DNA from: Linanthus parryae
Taxonomy: Eukaryota; Streptophyta; Magnoliopsida; Ericales; Polemoniaceae
DNA: 64,000 bases
Assembly (NCBI GenBank): GCA_023055425.1
Contig: JALGPY010000001.1
Location: forward strand, 32,663,001 to 32,727,000
Direction of reading: 5' to 3'
A program made the position numbers and the translations under genes. Positions 22,001 to 32,092 of this stretch are shown piece by piece. The stretch's first letter is position 1, and each line of letters opens with the position of its first letter. Under the pieces are notes generated by a model that did not search any database, had not been told where the DNA came from, and saw only the letters and a program-made list of their open reading frames with translations.

Positions 22001-23581
22001 TGTTTTCATGCTTTTGGACCAATATGAGTATAATTTGGGGTCCGAGTACAGTCAGGGACTGTACTAGACAGTTTTGGAGTATCAGGGGCGTTTTGGTCAG
22101 TTAGTTTGCATGACCCCCATTTCATTGCATTTTTTCATACAACCTCATATAGAGGATATATGCTAATAGTTTGTATACTTTACTTGTGTATACACAGCCA
22201 TTGTTAAGGATCACTCGAAATAGACGTACGTGTTCGTATCGCTGCATTAACTATTAGACCCGAATTCACATGAGACGAGCGTTGTATGAGTTCTAGCTTT
22301 GCTTTGCGGATTTCTTGGCTCAGTGGTAAGTACATACGTTCGATCTTTAATTATAAAAATGTGTGTATGCGTATGAATTTTTAGAATGAATGCTTTGTTA
22401 TATGAAATAGTATGAGAATGCATGTTTTCCACTCGAAAGTTGTTAAACTATTTTATTCATCTCCTTTGAGAACTCTTGAAATTACTTGTGAACTGTTGAT
22501 ATTCTAATCATCTTTATGTGAAAGAGAAGAAATAAGACACCTCTAATATATTTAGTACGATGTATAGAGTTATGTTATTAATGGGAGGCGCCAAGCAATC
22601 CTCCATTTTCTTATGGCTAAGACCATTGAAACAATGCTTCTTATTATTGGATAGAACTTAATTGTTCACAAATCTGCCCCCGATGAGCCAAAATGTACCA
22701 AAGTATTGAGGCCAAGGGGTTTGTTAGAGCTATAGACTACTTATACTTGTAAGGGTCACTACGGTATAGGGGTGTCGACACTTAAGGCCTTTTTGCTAAT
22801 GTTGTGAGCGGGGTTGACGAATGGGCTCCCTTAACGCTCGGGTGAAATAGGGTTTTATAGACCCTAGAAGGAACCCTTTGTTATTATTTTGTGATCCCTC
22901 TGTTTACATCGATCCGCTGGTGGCTCTGGACATGCCTCAGCTAAACTTAACGGTTAATTGAACTTGAAAGAAAATTGACTACTCCATTGATGTTGTTTGT
23001 GGCTCTTGATATCCCTTAATCAAATTAAATGAGTTTAAAAGCATTGGGTACTCGTGATTTAATATCAATATCAATTCAAATGAACTTGTTTACTGTTGAT
23101 ATCTTACTTGTTTAAGAACATGTGGAATACTCAAGGTTTATCGATATTTTAAAGATGAGAAGTACTTGATATGCGACTCCTTATACTTGTGCAGAAGTTC
23201 TCACCTCTTTACTTATTAATGTTTCAAATCTCTTGACCTATTTCAACTCATGCTTCTGTTCCACTCGTTGCTTTACATGTCTTAGTGTGTACTTACTCAG
23301 TTTTTACTGATCAATTTCTTCAAAACTGCGTCGGCTATTGCCATTTTAAAACCGCAGGTCATCAATCAGGATGGGGGATGGGAACGCGAATCGAGACGTA
23401 GCTGCGTGCTTAAGTTAGATCACTTTAAATATCACACACTTTTTTATTTATTTATTTTTGTGAACTTATTTCGACAAGATTTGTTGTATACACTAAACGA
23501 AATGTAATCTTAATAGTATACTTCTACTTTTTGGTTATCGATTGTCTCTTTAACCCTGAACCGAGATCCCGGGTTGTTTCA
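19010..23581 (+). mobile_element. E5: solo LTR inserted in the E1 antisense gene
   Basis: The block begins TGTAACACCCC and ends GGGTTGTTTCA. The ends are imperfect inverted repeats with TG...CA termini, flanked by perfect target duplications CCGTT (19005-19009 and 23582-23586). Removing it rejoins the antisense gene (GCYNG to LLYGKSNALF). It has no second internal LTR and no coding domain, so it is a solo LTR of about 3.6 kb plus a 945-bp hAT insertion. The TGTAACACCCC start and great length resemble Tekay/Del chromovirus LTRs, which is an inference. Part of it (near 22.75 and 23.3 kb) matches E6 in the opposite orientation. Confidence 0.85.
20888..21832. mobile_element. Non-autonomous hAT transposon, copy 1
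   Basis: This 945-bp element starts CAGGGCCGGCTTTAGCTC and ends TATAGAGCCGGCCCTG, terminal inverted repeats of at least 11 bp. Perfect 8-bp target duplications CATGCCTT lie at 20880-20887 and 21833-21840, as hAT elements produce. It encodes no transposase. Copy 2 at 28644-29588 has the same length and only about three differences. Confidence 0.95.
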
Positions 23582-23586
23582 CCGTT

Positions 23587-24995
23587 GTAGCAACCTTTGA
23601 CAATGGCTTCAGACCATAAGGGCGGCGAGACGGCATAAAATCCCAGCTGCAGGCTCACGCGAATCGGATCATAATGAACCCTGATGCGCTCGTAACTCGG
23701 GGTTTCGGAGTTGGCCACCCACTCAGGAAGAGCAGGCAAGTATCCCTTCCTGCACCAATTGACGGATCTCCCATAACGCCTAGCACCCTTGTGGATATAC
23801 TCGGGCTCATACTCAATATCTTCCTCTGGATACATGTTTTTTTGGAAAATAATATTTTCCAATCGGTAGACGTAAGGCCTGGCCTCAAAATAGCTGATAT
23901 CGTCGCACACTAGAGACAAGGTACGGGGAGGAGCTCTTGTCCTGTACCAACGCCATGCTCGAGGGCAGAGGTCCTCATGTTTGGCATTATGAGCATTCCA
24001 AAACTCTACCTCTGATGGGACAGGAGCGTATGTTGGCCACCTCTCAAAGACCCACATTGTCAGGAATGCAATGTTGATAAAAGAGACAAAATCCACCCTA
24101 CCTTGCAACTGCTCAACGTTTGTCTCGGCCAAGTCCAAACGGTGGTACAGGGAGCCCAAGACCAAAGGCCCCAAAGCAACTTTGTGGCCAAGAGATAGCT
24201 TTACCGCAAGCGTGAGCAAATGAGTAAAAAACCCGCCGCGTGGATGCCTGTATATCAAGTAGCCCGACAACCAAACGCAAAGGAAGCCACACAGACTCAA
24301 ATAAGCACCTTTTCCCTTGAGGGCAACTGCGGCTTCGGGGTCTTCCTCCATCAAATCTTGAGCAACTTTTGACTTGGCAAAATCTTTGAAGAAGTACATG
24401 ATCCAGTTTGAACATATATTCTTTGCACCGGAAGAAATAGACATGTATGTGTCGAAATAAGTGGTTGAGTTTGGTTTCTACCTTGAAGCAGCCTTCTTCA
24501 TGTCGGAAATGCACTCTTGCATTTGCGCAAAAAGGGTGAGCTCTTCATCAGAATCAAAAGGATCTAAGGGGTCAATAGCTCCCATGCTAGGGAGCAACAG
24601 TAGCATCTCAACATCCACGAGGGTGGGTGAAGCCTCGAAGGTAGAAAAATGAAAGGAGTGGGTTTTCTTGGAATACCTGGAGAACATGACCGTTAGCATA
24701 TCACTGTCGAGCCTGAGGCTGATCCCCTTCGTCCCGCGTATGGCGTGAAAGACCCCAACTTTCATCAGTACCTTCTAGTTGTTGAGGATGAACTCTATCT
24801 AATCCTCCATCCAGTCAAGCTTCTCCATGAAAGATTGAAAGAGAAGCTCTGTGAAGGGGTGCAGGCCAGCTTCAAGACCAAGGCGCTGCACGTCTTGAGT
24901 ACTAGCAAGATCCCAATCATCCCTTTTGGGTTCAGGTACTAGTTGCATGGCATTTTCCACGGGAGATGCCCGAAGGGTGGTCCCTTTGACGGTTG
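23587..24995 (-). pseudogene. E1 antisense Plant Mobile Domain (PMD)-like protein, main domain
   Basis: On the minus strand the domain begins near 24950 (EPKRDDWDLASTQDVQRL in a shifted frame). It continues with KGISLRLDSDMLTVMFSRYS, THSFHFSTFEASPTLVDVEMLLLLPSMG and then a 306-codon open stretch (24444-23524) with LSLCGFLCVWLSGYLI, LSLGHKVALGPLVLGSLYHRLD, MWVFERWPTYAP and WCRKGYLPALPEW. The FHF...PTL.DVE.LL.LP..G and ALGPLVLGSLYH patterns are those of the PMD family (the MAIN/MAIL1-like domain). Three in-frame TAG codons (near 24800, 24779 and 24480) break it; E2 supports Trp at two of these positions. The last 19 residues of the open stretch come from solo LTR E5. PMD proteins of the host act in gene regulation and transposon silencing; the role here is unknown. 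Confidence 0.72.
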
Positions 24996-25495
24996 CTAAG
25001 AATAAGTCATCTCCACCCAGATAGGCTGAATCTTCTTCTTGTCCAAGACAATGGGATTATCATCTGAATCGTAGTCAATCAGCGCAGCATCGACTGCTTC
25101 GCCAGCTGCCTCATCGGAATCGTACCCAGCATGGAGAGCATCTTGAGAAAGTGTCAACCCTAGATCCTTCTTCTCCCTTAGGAAACTATCCATTGGATCA
25201 TCCTCGTCGTCGTCCATGTACTTCTCTAGCTTCTTCTTAGCCTTTGGAGGTGGCACGACCTTCATCTCCTTGTGAATCCCGTCCATAAACGCATCGAGAG
25301 GGTCAATTTCATTTTCCCTGTCGCCTGCACCGTCGGTGGCGGGTCTGTATTGAGAGCCTTCGCGGTCATCATCGTATTCAATGTTTTCCAAGTCGGCATC
25401 TTCGTCGTGACCGCCGGAGCGGGATGAAGGTGGGACGTAGAGGCGCTGGGAAGGCAACTCAACCGCTTCCTTCTGAGACTTCTTGCGTGCCATTT
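24996..25495 (-). pseudogene. E1 antisense gene first coding exon: RH24-like captured N-terminus
   Basis: The ATG at 25491-25493 is chosen because it follows a 3' splice site (TTGTTATAG) and matches the E2 start (MAPKKSNKETVE against MARKKSQKEAVE). After 15 residues shared with E2, the sequence (25448-25020, 143 codons) reads QRLYVPPSSRSGG, DADLENIEYDDD, IDPLDAFMDGIHKEM, AGYDSDE and YDSDDNPIVLDKKKIQPI. I recognise this as the N-terminal region of the DEAD-box RNA helicase RH24; no helicase motif is included. E2 lacks the segment. After it the PMD frame resumes one base out of phase (GGDDLFLA read as VEMTYS). The fusion inserts a nuclear-protein N-terminus into an element gene. Confidence 0.75.
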
Positions 25496-25606
25496 CTATA
25501 ACAAAAATAGTAGGTGAAAAACAAGGGTTGAAAATCAATAAGCCTAAAATACGAAGAACAGTGATGAACAAATATGAGCAGTAAACCCATATGGGGAATC
25601 ACTAAC
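25496..25606 (-). other. 5'-UTR intron of the E1 antisense gene
   Basis: The inferred donor is GCAAG|GTTAGTGATT (exon side at 25607) and the acceptor TTGTTATAG|AAATGG. E2 has the same arrangement (58603-58720, donor CAAG|GTGAGTGATT). The conservation of both sites between two diverged copies supports real splicing. Confidence 0.6.
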
Positions 25607-25752
25607 CTTGCTTCTTTTTAAGTGTTTGAACTGCTTGATTAATCTGATCAAGAATCTAATTGAAGATCTGAGCGTCATGTTGGGAGTTCTCTCTCTGGCT
25701 CATAAAACTTTGATAGCAATAATGGTGGAAAAGTTCTAATCGTCATAGCAAA

Positions 25753-25764
25753 GGGTTTAAATAG
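25753..25764 (-). promoter_or_regulatory. TATA box of the E1 antisense gene
   Basis: On the minus strand the sequence is CTATTTAAACCC, about 145 bases before the predicted 5'-UTR intron donor. E2 has the identical dodecamer at 58880-58891 in matching context. Confidence 0.65.
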
Positions 25765-25964
25765 GGTACTAAAGCCTGAAGAGTCGCGACTGTTCCGATT
25801 CACCTTGGTAACCGGCAAAATTGGCGACCTATCAGATCACTTCGAGTTGTCTCTGCCTCGAGAATCGGCGAAAATATGTGTATGGGGCCTAGTTAGCTTC
25901 GCAGCAGCCACGCCACATTAAAGGCTATACGACGTCTCGGAGCCCTAGGCAATCATGGCCAAGG

Positions 25965-26787
25965 TTGTCAAACCTGCGGGTTGATCCGCGGGTTTAACGA
26001 GTTTACGAGTCTACATGGGCAATCGGGTTGACCCTCTCAAAAACCTGGCGGTTGACGAACCCGTCAAACCCATAGACCCGCGAGTTGACCCGCGAGTTTA
26101 CCGAGTCAACTTATTGTGAAAATATTGTAATTTTATTATTTTTTTGGTCTTTTAGTGCACGAAAAAATGGGTAATATAGTCACTCACCTTCAAATAATGG
26201 TGAACCATTGGTATTATCACAAAATTATGAGATAAACTATAGCGACCGATATCCAGCCAACCACACCGATGATTGTGTAAACATCAAAACGGACCACACA
26301 TATTAAGATATGAGTTTATTTTTCATTTTTTGAGAGATTTATTTAAGTGATTGTATATAGAATTTTGCTTGTAAAATTTTGTTACGCCCTTACTTCAAAT
26401 AAGCGGCTTGATGCAAGGTAGAAATATAAATGAATAAATAAATAAACAAGTAAATAATTTAGGCTTAATTCTAGAACTTTTAAATTTTAAGATTGTAGAA
26501 TTAAAATAATTTTATATACATAAAGACAAATGTGGTATTTAATCATCAAAGATTCGGAAAATTCAACTTTTCATTTGTGAAAAGTCATGTGTACGTAAAA
26601 CAATTGAAGTTTTGAAGTAAAACGTGACCCGGGCGAGTCTCGGGTCACGGGTCACGAGTCGAGTCTACGCACCCTCTACGGGTTTATGCTGACCCACGGG
26701 TTTGCGTGGGGACCAAACGAAATTCGTATATGTTCTGGAATCAAATATTATTCTAATAAATACAATAATTTTTATATTTATCTGAGC
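25965..26787. repeat. E1-specific insert of about 820 bp, MITE-like edges
   Basis: E2 runs from CCCTAGGCAATCATGG almost directly into GGCTAGGGATTTGAATC. In E1 about 820 bp lie between the matching sequences, before E3. The left edge is rich in CGGGTTGA/CGCGGGTTT and the right in GACCCACGGGTTTGCG, which are partly inverted. The centre is AT-rich. It is probably a MITE or small DNA transposon, but I could not define termini or a target duplication. Confidence 0.35.
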
Positions 26788-26792
26788 GTCAT

Positions 26793-27459
26793 TGTTCACA
26801 CAAATTTGTTGTCCAAGAAAATAAAAATGTAAATCTGCGAAAAATTCAATTTATGTGAGTAATAAAGCGGGACTACAATCTCTGGTATGTATTTTCTTAA
26901 ATAAGAAAATAATGTCCTTTGATTCTTCTCTCCTTCTTTGATCGAGGGGATTGATCTTCTCTGATTTATGCGGATCTGATCTTCTCCTATTTGAGCGGAG
27001 CTGGGTTGTTCTCCGATTTGAGCGGAGCTTTGATCTCCGATGTAGGCGGATGTGATTTCTCCGGTTTGGGCGGAGTTGGGATCTCCGATTTAGGCGGAGG
27101 CGGCAATTCTGAGCAGCGATGAGGTTCTTCGGGCCTTGAATGGCTTGTTCGTCAGAGCTCTGCTACTTCTGAATCTCCAAGCATGTTTTTCTCCTTGGGG
27201 ATGGCCCTCTATTTATAGAGGAAATGAGGGATGACGTGGACTTTTCAATATTTATCTCTTTAATTTATATTTTTTTAAGAGATAAATATCTAATAACATA
27301 AATAATTACTATCTCTCAATATTTAATTAAAGAGCTAGCAACTTTTAGTTATTTACACAAAACCACCCCTTTTTAGGATAATTTATGTCAGTTTTCATTT
27401 GTAGCGTGCCATAATTTTGACACGTGGAAATTAAATTTGTTAAAATTTCCATGTCTACA
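26793..27459 (-). repeat. E3 3' LTR
   Basis: This 667-bp LTR pairs with 39278-39944. On the minus strand it begins TGTAGACATGG and ends GTGTGAACA. A TATAAATAG box lies near 27208-27217. The stretch around 26950-27110 holds repeated CTCCGATTTGAGCGGAG-type units. Confidence 0.92.
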
Positions 27460-27472
27460 AATGCCCCCTTCG
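27460..27472 (-). other. E3 polypurine tract
   Basis: On the minus strand CGAAGGGGGCATT directly precedes the 3' LTR. This is the usual place and make-up of the plus-strand primer in LTR elements. Confidence 0.8.
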
Positions 27473-28100
27473 AGACCGATTCGCCTTGTTTGTAGCAGCT
27501 CGTGTAGGCTGATTTGTCTCGAATTCTTCAAAGGACTTTGCCAACCAATCTGGACGTGTTTCGGACCGTCTTGTGCATGTGGATCAGTCTCGTTCAACTG
27601 TACGACCATTTTTTTTTTTTTGCAGAGTTTTATTCTTCAAATTATAATGGACTTGAACTTTCATATGGACTTAACTTGATGTTGATATGCTGATCTCCGA
27701 AAGGGTCTATGGATTCAACTTTTCCGGGCCTATCAATTTTTTTTTTTTTTTTTGTTTGGGCTGTGGTTGTAATGTACTGACCCACTAACCCAATTTGTAG
27801 GCTAGGTGAGTAGACAACTTGCACAAACTAGCATCAACCGGCCCAGTTGATTTCGTGACTTCACATCAACTCATGCCATCAGTTTCGGTAGAACGGATGA
27901 GAGAGAGAGAGCGAGAGAGAGAGATGAGACTCCCGCCTAGACTCTGCCAGTAGCTGGTCCAACAACTCGTCCACATACAGTCCTGTAATTGATCAAATTC
28001 CTTGTTTCTTCTGCCGATAACTATCATCTCATCGCAGCATGCTTTGAAGTAGATAAAGCATGGGCAAGTCTTCAAATTATCTCAAACACAATGTCTCTTC

Positions 28101-28110
28101 TATAAAAGGA
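28101..28110 (+). promoter_or_regulatory. TATA box of the E3 antisense gene
   Basis: TATAAAAGGA is followed about 30 bases later by a short leader (near 28130-28260) and then by a long intron ending TTTCTTGCAG at 30070, six bases before the ATG at 30076. The same strand is opposite to E3 gag-pol. A (GA)n stretch lies about 200 bp upstream, near 27900. Confidence 0.6.
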
Positions 28111-28419
28111 AGCCTTCTAATCTAAACTAGAGCATCTCAATCTGAAGCAACGCCTCATCTACGCAGAGCCACCTTGCCGGAGCGGTTGCCGGAGAAGAAG
28201 ATAGCAGACTTTGACGATTGACGGAGCCGGCGCGAGAGTTGCAGAACTAGTGGTACGATGTTCTCTAAACTATATTGATGCATCATTTTGTGAATTTGAT
28301 GTAAACAAGAGATCAGTAGGCTTGCTTTCTATGCTCTGTTTTGAAAAAAGCAATGTAAAATGTCATATCTTGTATGCTCTGTTTTGATTAGTGCCAAGTA
28401 CTTCATGCTCTGTTTTGAA

Positions 28420-28640
28420 TAGAGCCAAGACTACATGCTCTGCTTTGTCAACATCCAACTGTTACACTGTAGGCGGAATTCTCAGTGGGAAAAATTTGTG
28501 CCTTTTGTATACTCTGTTTTGAATAGAGCCAAGACTACATTCTCTTCTTTGTCAACATCCAACTGTTACACTGTAGGCGGAATTCCCAGTGGGAAAAATT
28601 TGTGCTTTTTGTATACTCTGTTTTGTGAAGAACAGAGCAC
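28420..28640 (+). repeat. Tandem units in the E3 antisense gene intron
   Basis: Two units of about 115 bp, each with ATACTCTGTTTTGAATAGAG or close variants, CAACATCCAACTGTTACACT and GTAGGCGGAATTC, follow each other. Shorter copies of the GCTCTGTTTTGA motif precede them (28330-28420). Open frames across them are repeats, not genes. Confidence 0.8.
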
Positions 28641-28643
28641 CAC

Positions 28644-29588
28644 CAGGGCCGGCTTTAGCTCTAAGCAGTTAAAGCCGTTGCTTAGGGCACCCAAATTTTA
28701 GGGGCACCAGATTGTTAATTTTCTCTTAGTAAATAGATAAACCAAGTATATCAATATCCTAAAATATATCAATTGCAGCGACGTGATTCCTATTTTCTAG
28801 TGTGTGCATTCAAGATTTATAGAACGTGATTGGTGAGGCTAATCCTTATCTAATTTTTCTCCTAAAAATTCTCAAGAGATTTCCCTCTTATCCTGGACTC
28901 AAATAACGAATAATCTCATTGCTTTTTCGAAGTTAAAACAGATTTTGATATAAACTTGTCTGAGAGTTCATCATTAATTATCAAGGTAAAATTACTAGAC
29001 AAAAAATCAATTCTCCAAAATCTGTGTTTGGAGATGCCAAAAATTGAGAAGTCTTTTTTATTGCCAAACAAATTACTCCCTTCTTCATCAAAATTTCACA
29101 TTGAAGAGACAGAAGACACGAATTGGACTATCTTCACTCTTTAAAAGTGAAGAACAAAGGGTTTCTTGTGTTTATAGTGTGAGTGGATGTATTATATCTC
29201 CAGTTCTCCACTCTTTTTGTTTTTCAATATCATGGTTGACGTTACAATCATTTTAGATTGGTCATAATATTCACTGGTTTCCTGTATTTATAGTGTGAGT
29301 GAATATGTAATATCTCCATTCTTGTTGTTTTTCAATATCATGATTGACGTTAAAATCCTTTTAGATGTTTAAATCTTAGTTTTTCAAGTATAAAGTTGGT
29401 ATGAGAAAAAAAGAAATGAACCAGAATAATAGTTGGCAATTTGTCCCAAAAATAAGTTTGAAAAATTTCTAATGCGGAGATTTGAAAGAATTTTGGTGTA
29501 ATTATTTAAATCTAAATTCTACACTTAGATGTAAGGCATTAAATTTCTCCTTTCGCTTAGGGCACCCAAAATTATAGAGCCGGCCCTG
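28644..29588. mobile_element. Non-autonomous hAT transposon, copy 2
   Basis: This copy is 945 bp with ends CAGGGCCGGCT...AGCCGGCCCTG and perfect 8-bp target duplications AGCACCAC (28636-28643 and 29589-29596). It lies in the predicted leader intron of the E3 antisense gene, in the same orientation as copy 1. It is nearly identical to copy 1. Confidence 0.95.
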
Positions 29589-30075
29589 AGCACCACACTC
29601 TGTACTTGTTATCATGTCGACGTTCTCTCTTTTTTTTTAAGAGAATATAAAATGAATCCAGAGCTGCACCACTTTGCCACTATTATTGACATGTCTCGAT
29701 GCTCTGTTTAAGACTTCACCAGGTCGTTGCCATTCCGGCTAAGGAGCAGAGCCCTATAATCCCATTTGAAATAGATTAATATGCCCTGTTTTGAACCAAG
29801 AACAGAGTACCACTAGCTCATTCCCTTTACATTCACTTTAGAATGGACATTGACAATGATGTATTTTGGTGCCGTTCATGTAGAGACGCCACCTCATAGC
29901 ATATTCATCTTCAATTGCCCGCAACTACTTGTTTGATGCTTAAACAAATGAAATTCTATGGTTGTATCAAATATTCATAGTTGCATTTATTTGTTGCTCA
30001 ACATTCAGCGTCATTTTTTTTTTACCCTTTGTCTTTTCCATGTGATCTTACTGGGATGTCTTTCTTGCAGTTAAT

Positions 30076-31635
30076 ATGTCGTCAACTCGATCAAATAACA
30101 ATCAACAGCAACATTACAAGAGTCGTGATGCAGTGCATGGCCGAAACCAGCAGCAAAAGCAAGCGGCTTCGAAGCCAGCCCGTGATCACCACCACAGTGA
30201 GGCACGAAATGCTCAAAAGCTGGACCATAGACAAGGTGACTTGAGACAGACCGGGCAGCCGCAAAAGCAAGGGAATTCGAAACACTTCCAAGCTCATCAG
30301 CAAAATCATGGAGAGCCGGCGAAGCTAAACATGGATAGAGTTGATGCGAACAAGTCCTACTTCCAGTCTGACAGCAAAGATTGTGCGAGACAGACAAGGC
30401 TCAAGATAAAGCTACCAACTAGTTCGACTCCCAGCTTGACTAGTGATGTGACAAACGATTCAAGAAAGCAAAAGGCAGTTGTTCTCCACGATCCCAATGC
30501 AAAACAAGTCAAAGAAACCGAGAGATACATACTCAAGGCTAGAGACATTGATAGCCGCGAAAAAGGTTTTACTAGCCATGAGGAGGAAGCTATTGATCAC
30601 GTTACCAATACATGTGCGACACCCGTAAATTCTGAGCAAGGATTGAAGAAGGCAACTCATAGGTCACCACAACAGTCATCAGAGCAGAACGACATCACTA
30701 TGGGCCGAGAATCTCCTTTGAAAGTGTCCAGTGACTCGCCAAGGAAACCTCAAGAAAAAAAGAAGAAGAAGGCGGTTGTAGAAGCTCCTGTCTCTCAGGT
30801 TGTTGATGGGTCTGATCTTGATTCGGACAACTTATTTGATTTCCTTGATTTTTTTGATGAGGGAAGCATTTCTGACGATGATAGGAACTACAAGCACTTG
30901 AAGCATCGGTCATCCGAACGTGCCATCTTGACTTCGCTTGAGATGGGAGGGGATGTTATTGACGAACTCGCCAATCCAAGTCTATCTAAAGAAGAGTTTT
31001 CCGCAAAGCTTGGTCGTCTGCCTTGTTCCATCCTTCAAAGGTGCGACACGCGTCTTTTGTCTATATTTCATGAAGAGTTGTCGAAGACTGTTCTTGGCCA
31101 CCCTCTGGAGGATATGTCTCTCATCCAAGACGAAATTGAGACAGCTTTAGAAGAAATGAAATCGAAGTTTCCTGTCGAAGCTCGATCCTTGAGTGACAAG
31201 TGGCGGATCTATCTTGATAAAGTAAAGTCTTATAAATCCCAAAGATCTCGTCTTACAGTCTCGGGTGGCCAAACCAGGGGCCAGTTGGAAGCCAAATAGA
31301 AGTCATGTGAAAAGGGCATAGCTGATACCGAACTTGAACATGAAAAGTTCAGCAAAGACCGTGTCAAAATTGAAGAAGAATTTAACTCTATGGTGATTGA
31401 AGAGACCAATCTCCTTAAGCAACTTGATGATTTGAAAACCAAGAAGGAACAAAACAGATCTGAAGCCGCCAAGCTCGATCAAGAAATATCTGAAGCCGCT
31501 ATGGTTTTGTCCTCGCTAAAGAAGGATCATGTCGCCATTTTGCAAGAAATGGACCTCCACCAAGTAGACCTTCAACAATTGGTTAACGTGGAAGCAGCCT
31601 TAGAGAGCGAGAGGGATGAGCTTTTTGTGGCATAG
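30076..31635 (+). pseudogene. E3 antisense gene: charged coiled-coil protein of unknown family
   Basis: The ATG at 30076 is chosen because it follows a 3' splice site (TTTCTTGCAG at 30061-30070). The frame runs 520 codons to a stop at 31633-31635, broken only by a TAG at 31297-31299 that could be a mutated CAG. The N-terminus is rich in Gln, His and Lys. KEKKKKKAVVEAP-like basic runs near residue 230 may be a nuclear signal, then comes an acidic stretch (DLDSDNLFDFLDFFDEGS). A folded-looking block follows (SKEEFSAKLGRLPCSILQRC ... VLGHPLEDMSLIQDEIETAL), and the C-terminal 130 residues look like a coiled coil. I do not recognise the family. It runs against E3 pol, between pol and the 3' LTR, the same place as the PMD gene in E1/E2. 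A structural or regulatory role is possible; none is shown. Confidence 0.6.
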
Positions 31636-32092
31636 GTGTCCTCTTGAAATTTAGTCACTTTTCTTTCGATGTACTTCCTTATTACTTTATCATATGAAAT
31701 AAATAGTCCATTTATTCCTTTTCAACACTCTTCTTTATTCTTTTGTAAACTACAAATATAATCGCAGTTTCATCCTTGAAAAATTGAACTTTGATTACAA
31801 ATTTTTGTTTGTTTGTTTTTTTTGCTTTGCGATCCAAGATTCCACATCCAACAGTTGAAGCTCTCTGAAGAAATCCAAAGAAACCCATTCAACAAGAAAT
31901 GTTTTTTTTTTGGTTGTTTGGACTGGACTTGGAAGAATGTTCCAAGATGCCTACGTACCCACAAGTGGGATCAAGTCACACGTAGTTCAAAGGGTTTTTC
32001 TTTTTTGTTGGGGCCGTTCACAGTTTTAGCTCATGCGGGCCAGGAGCATCATGCAGTTTAGGCTCTTACGATGAGGAGCGTGGCAGGAACCT

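Noticed and set aside
23524..23581. The last 19 codons of the 306-codon PMD frame as a genuine C-terminus
   Set aside because: They lie inside solo LTR E5, beyond its end at 23581. The original protein continued into 19004 and below.
30071..30397. Minus-strand frames opposite the E3 antisense gene
   Set aside because: They are shadows of the 30076-31635 frame and lie in the E3 3' region, where no sense-strand product is expected.
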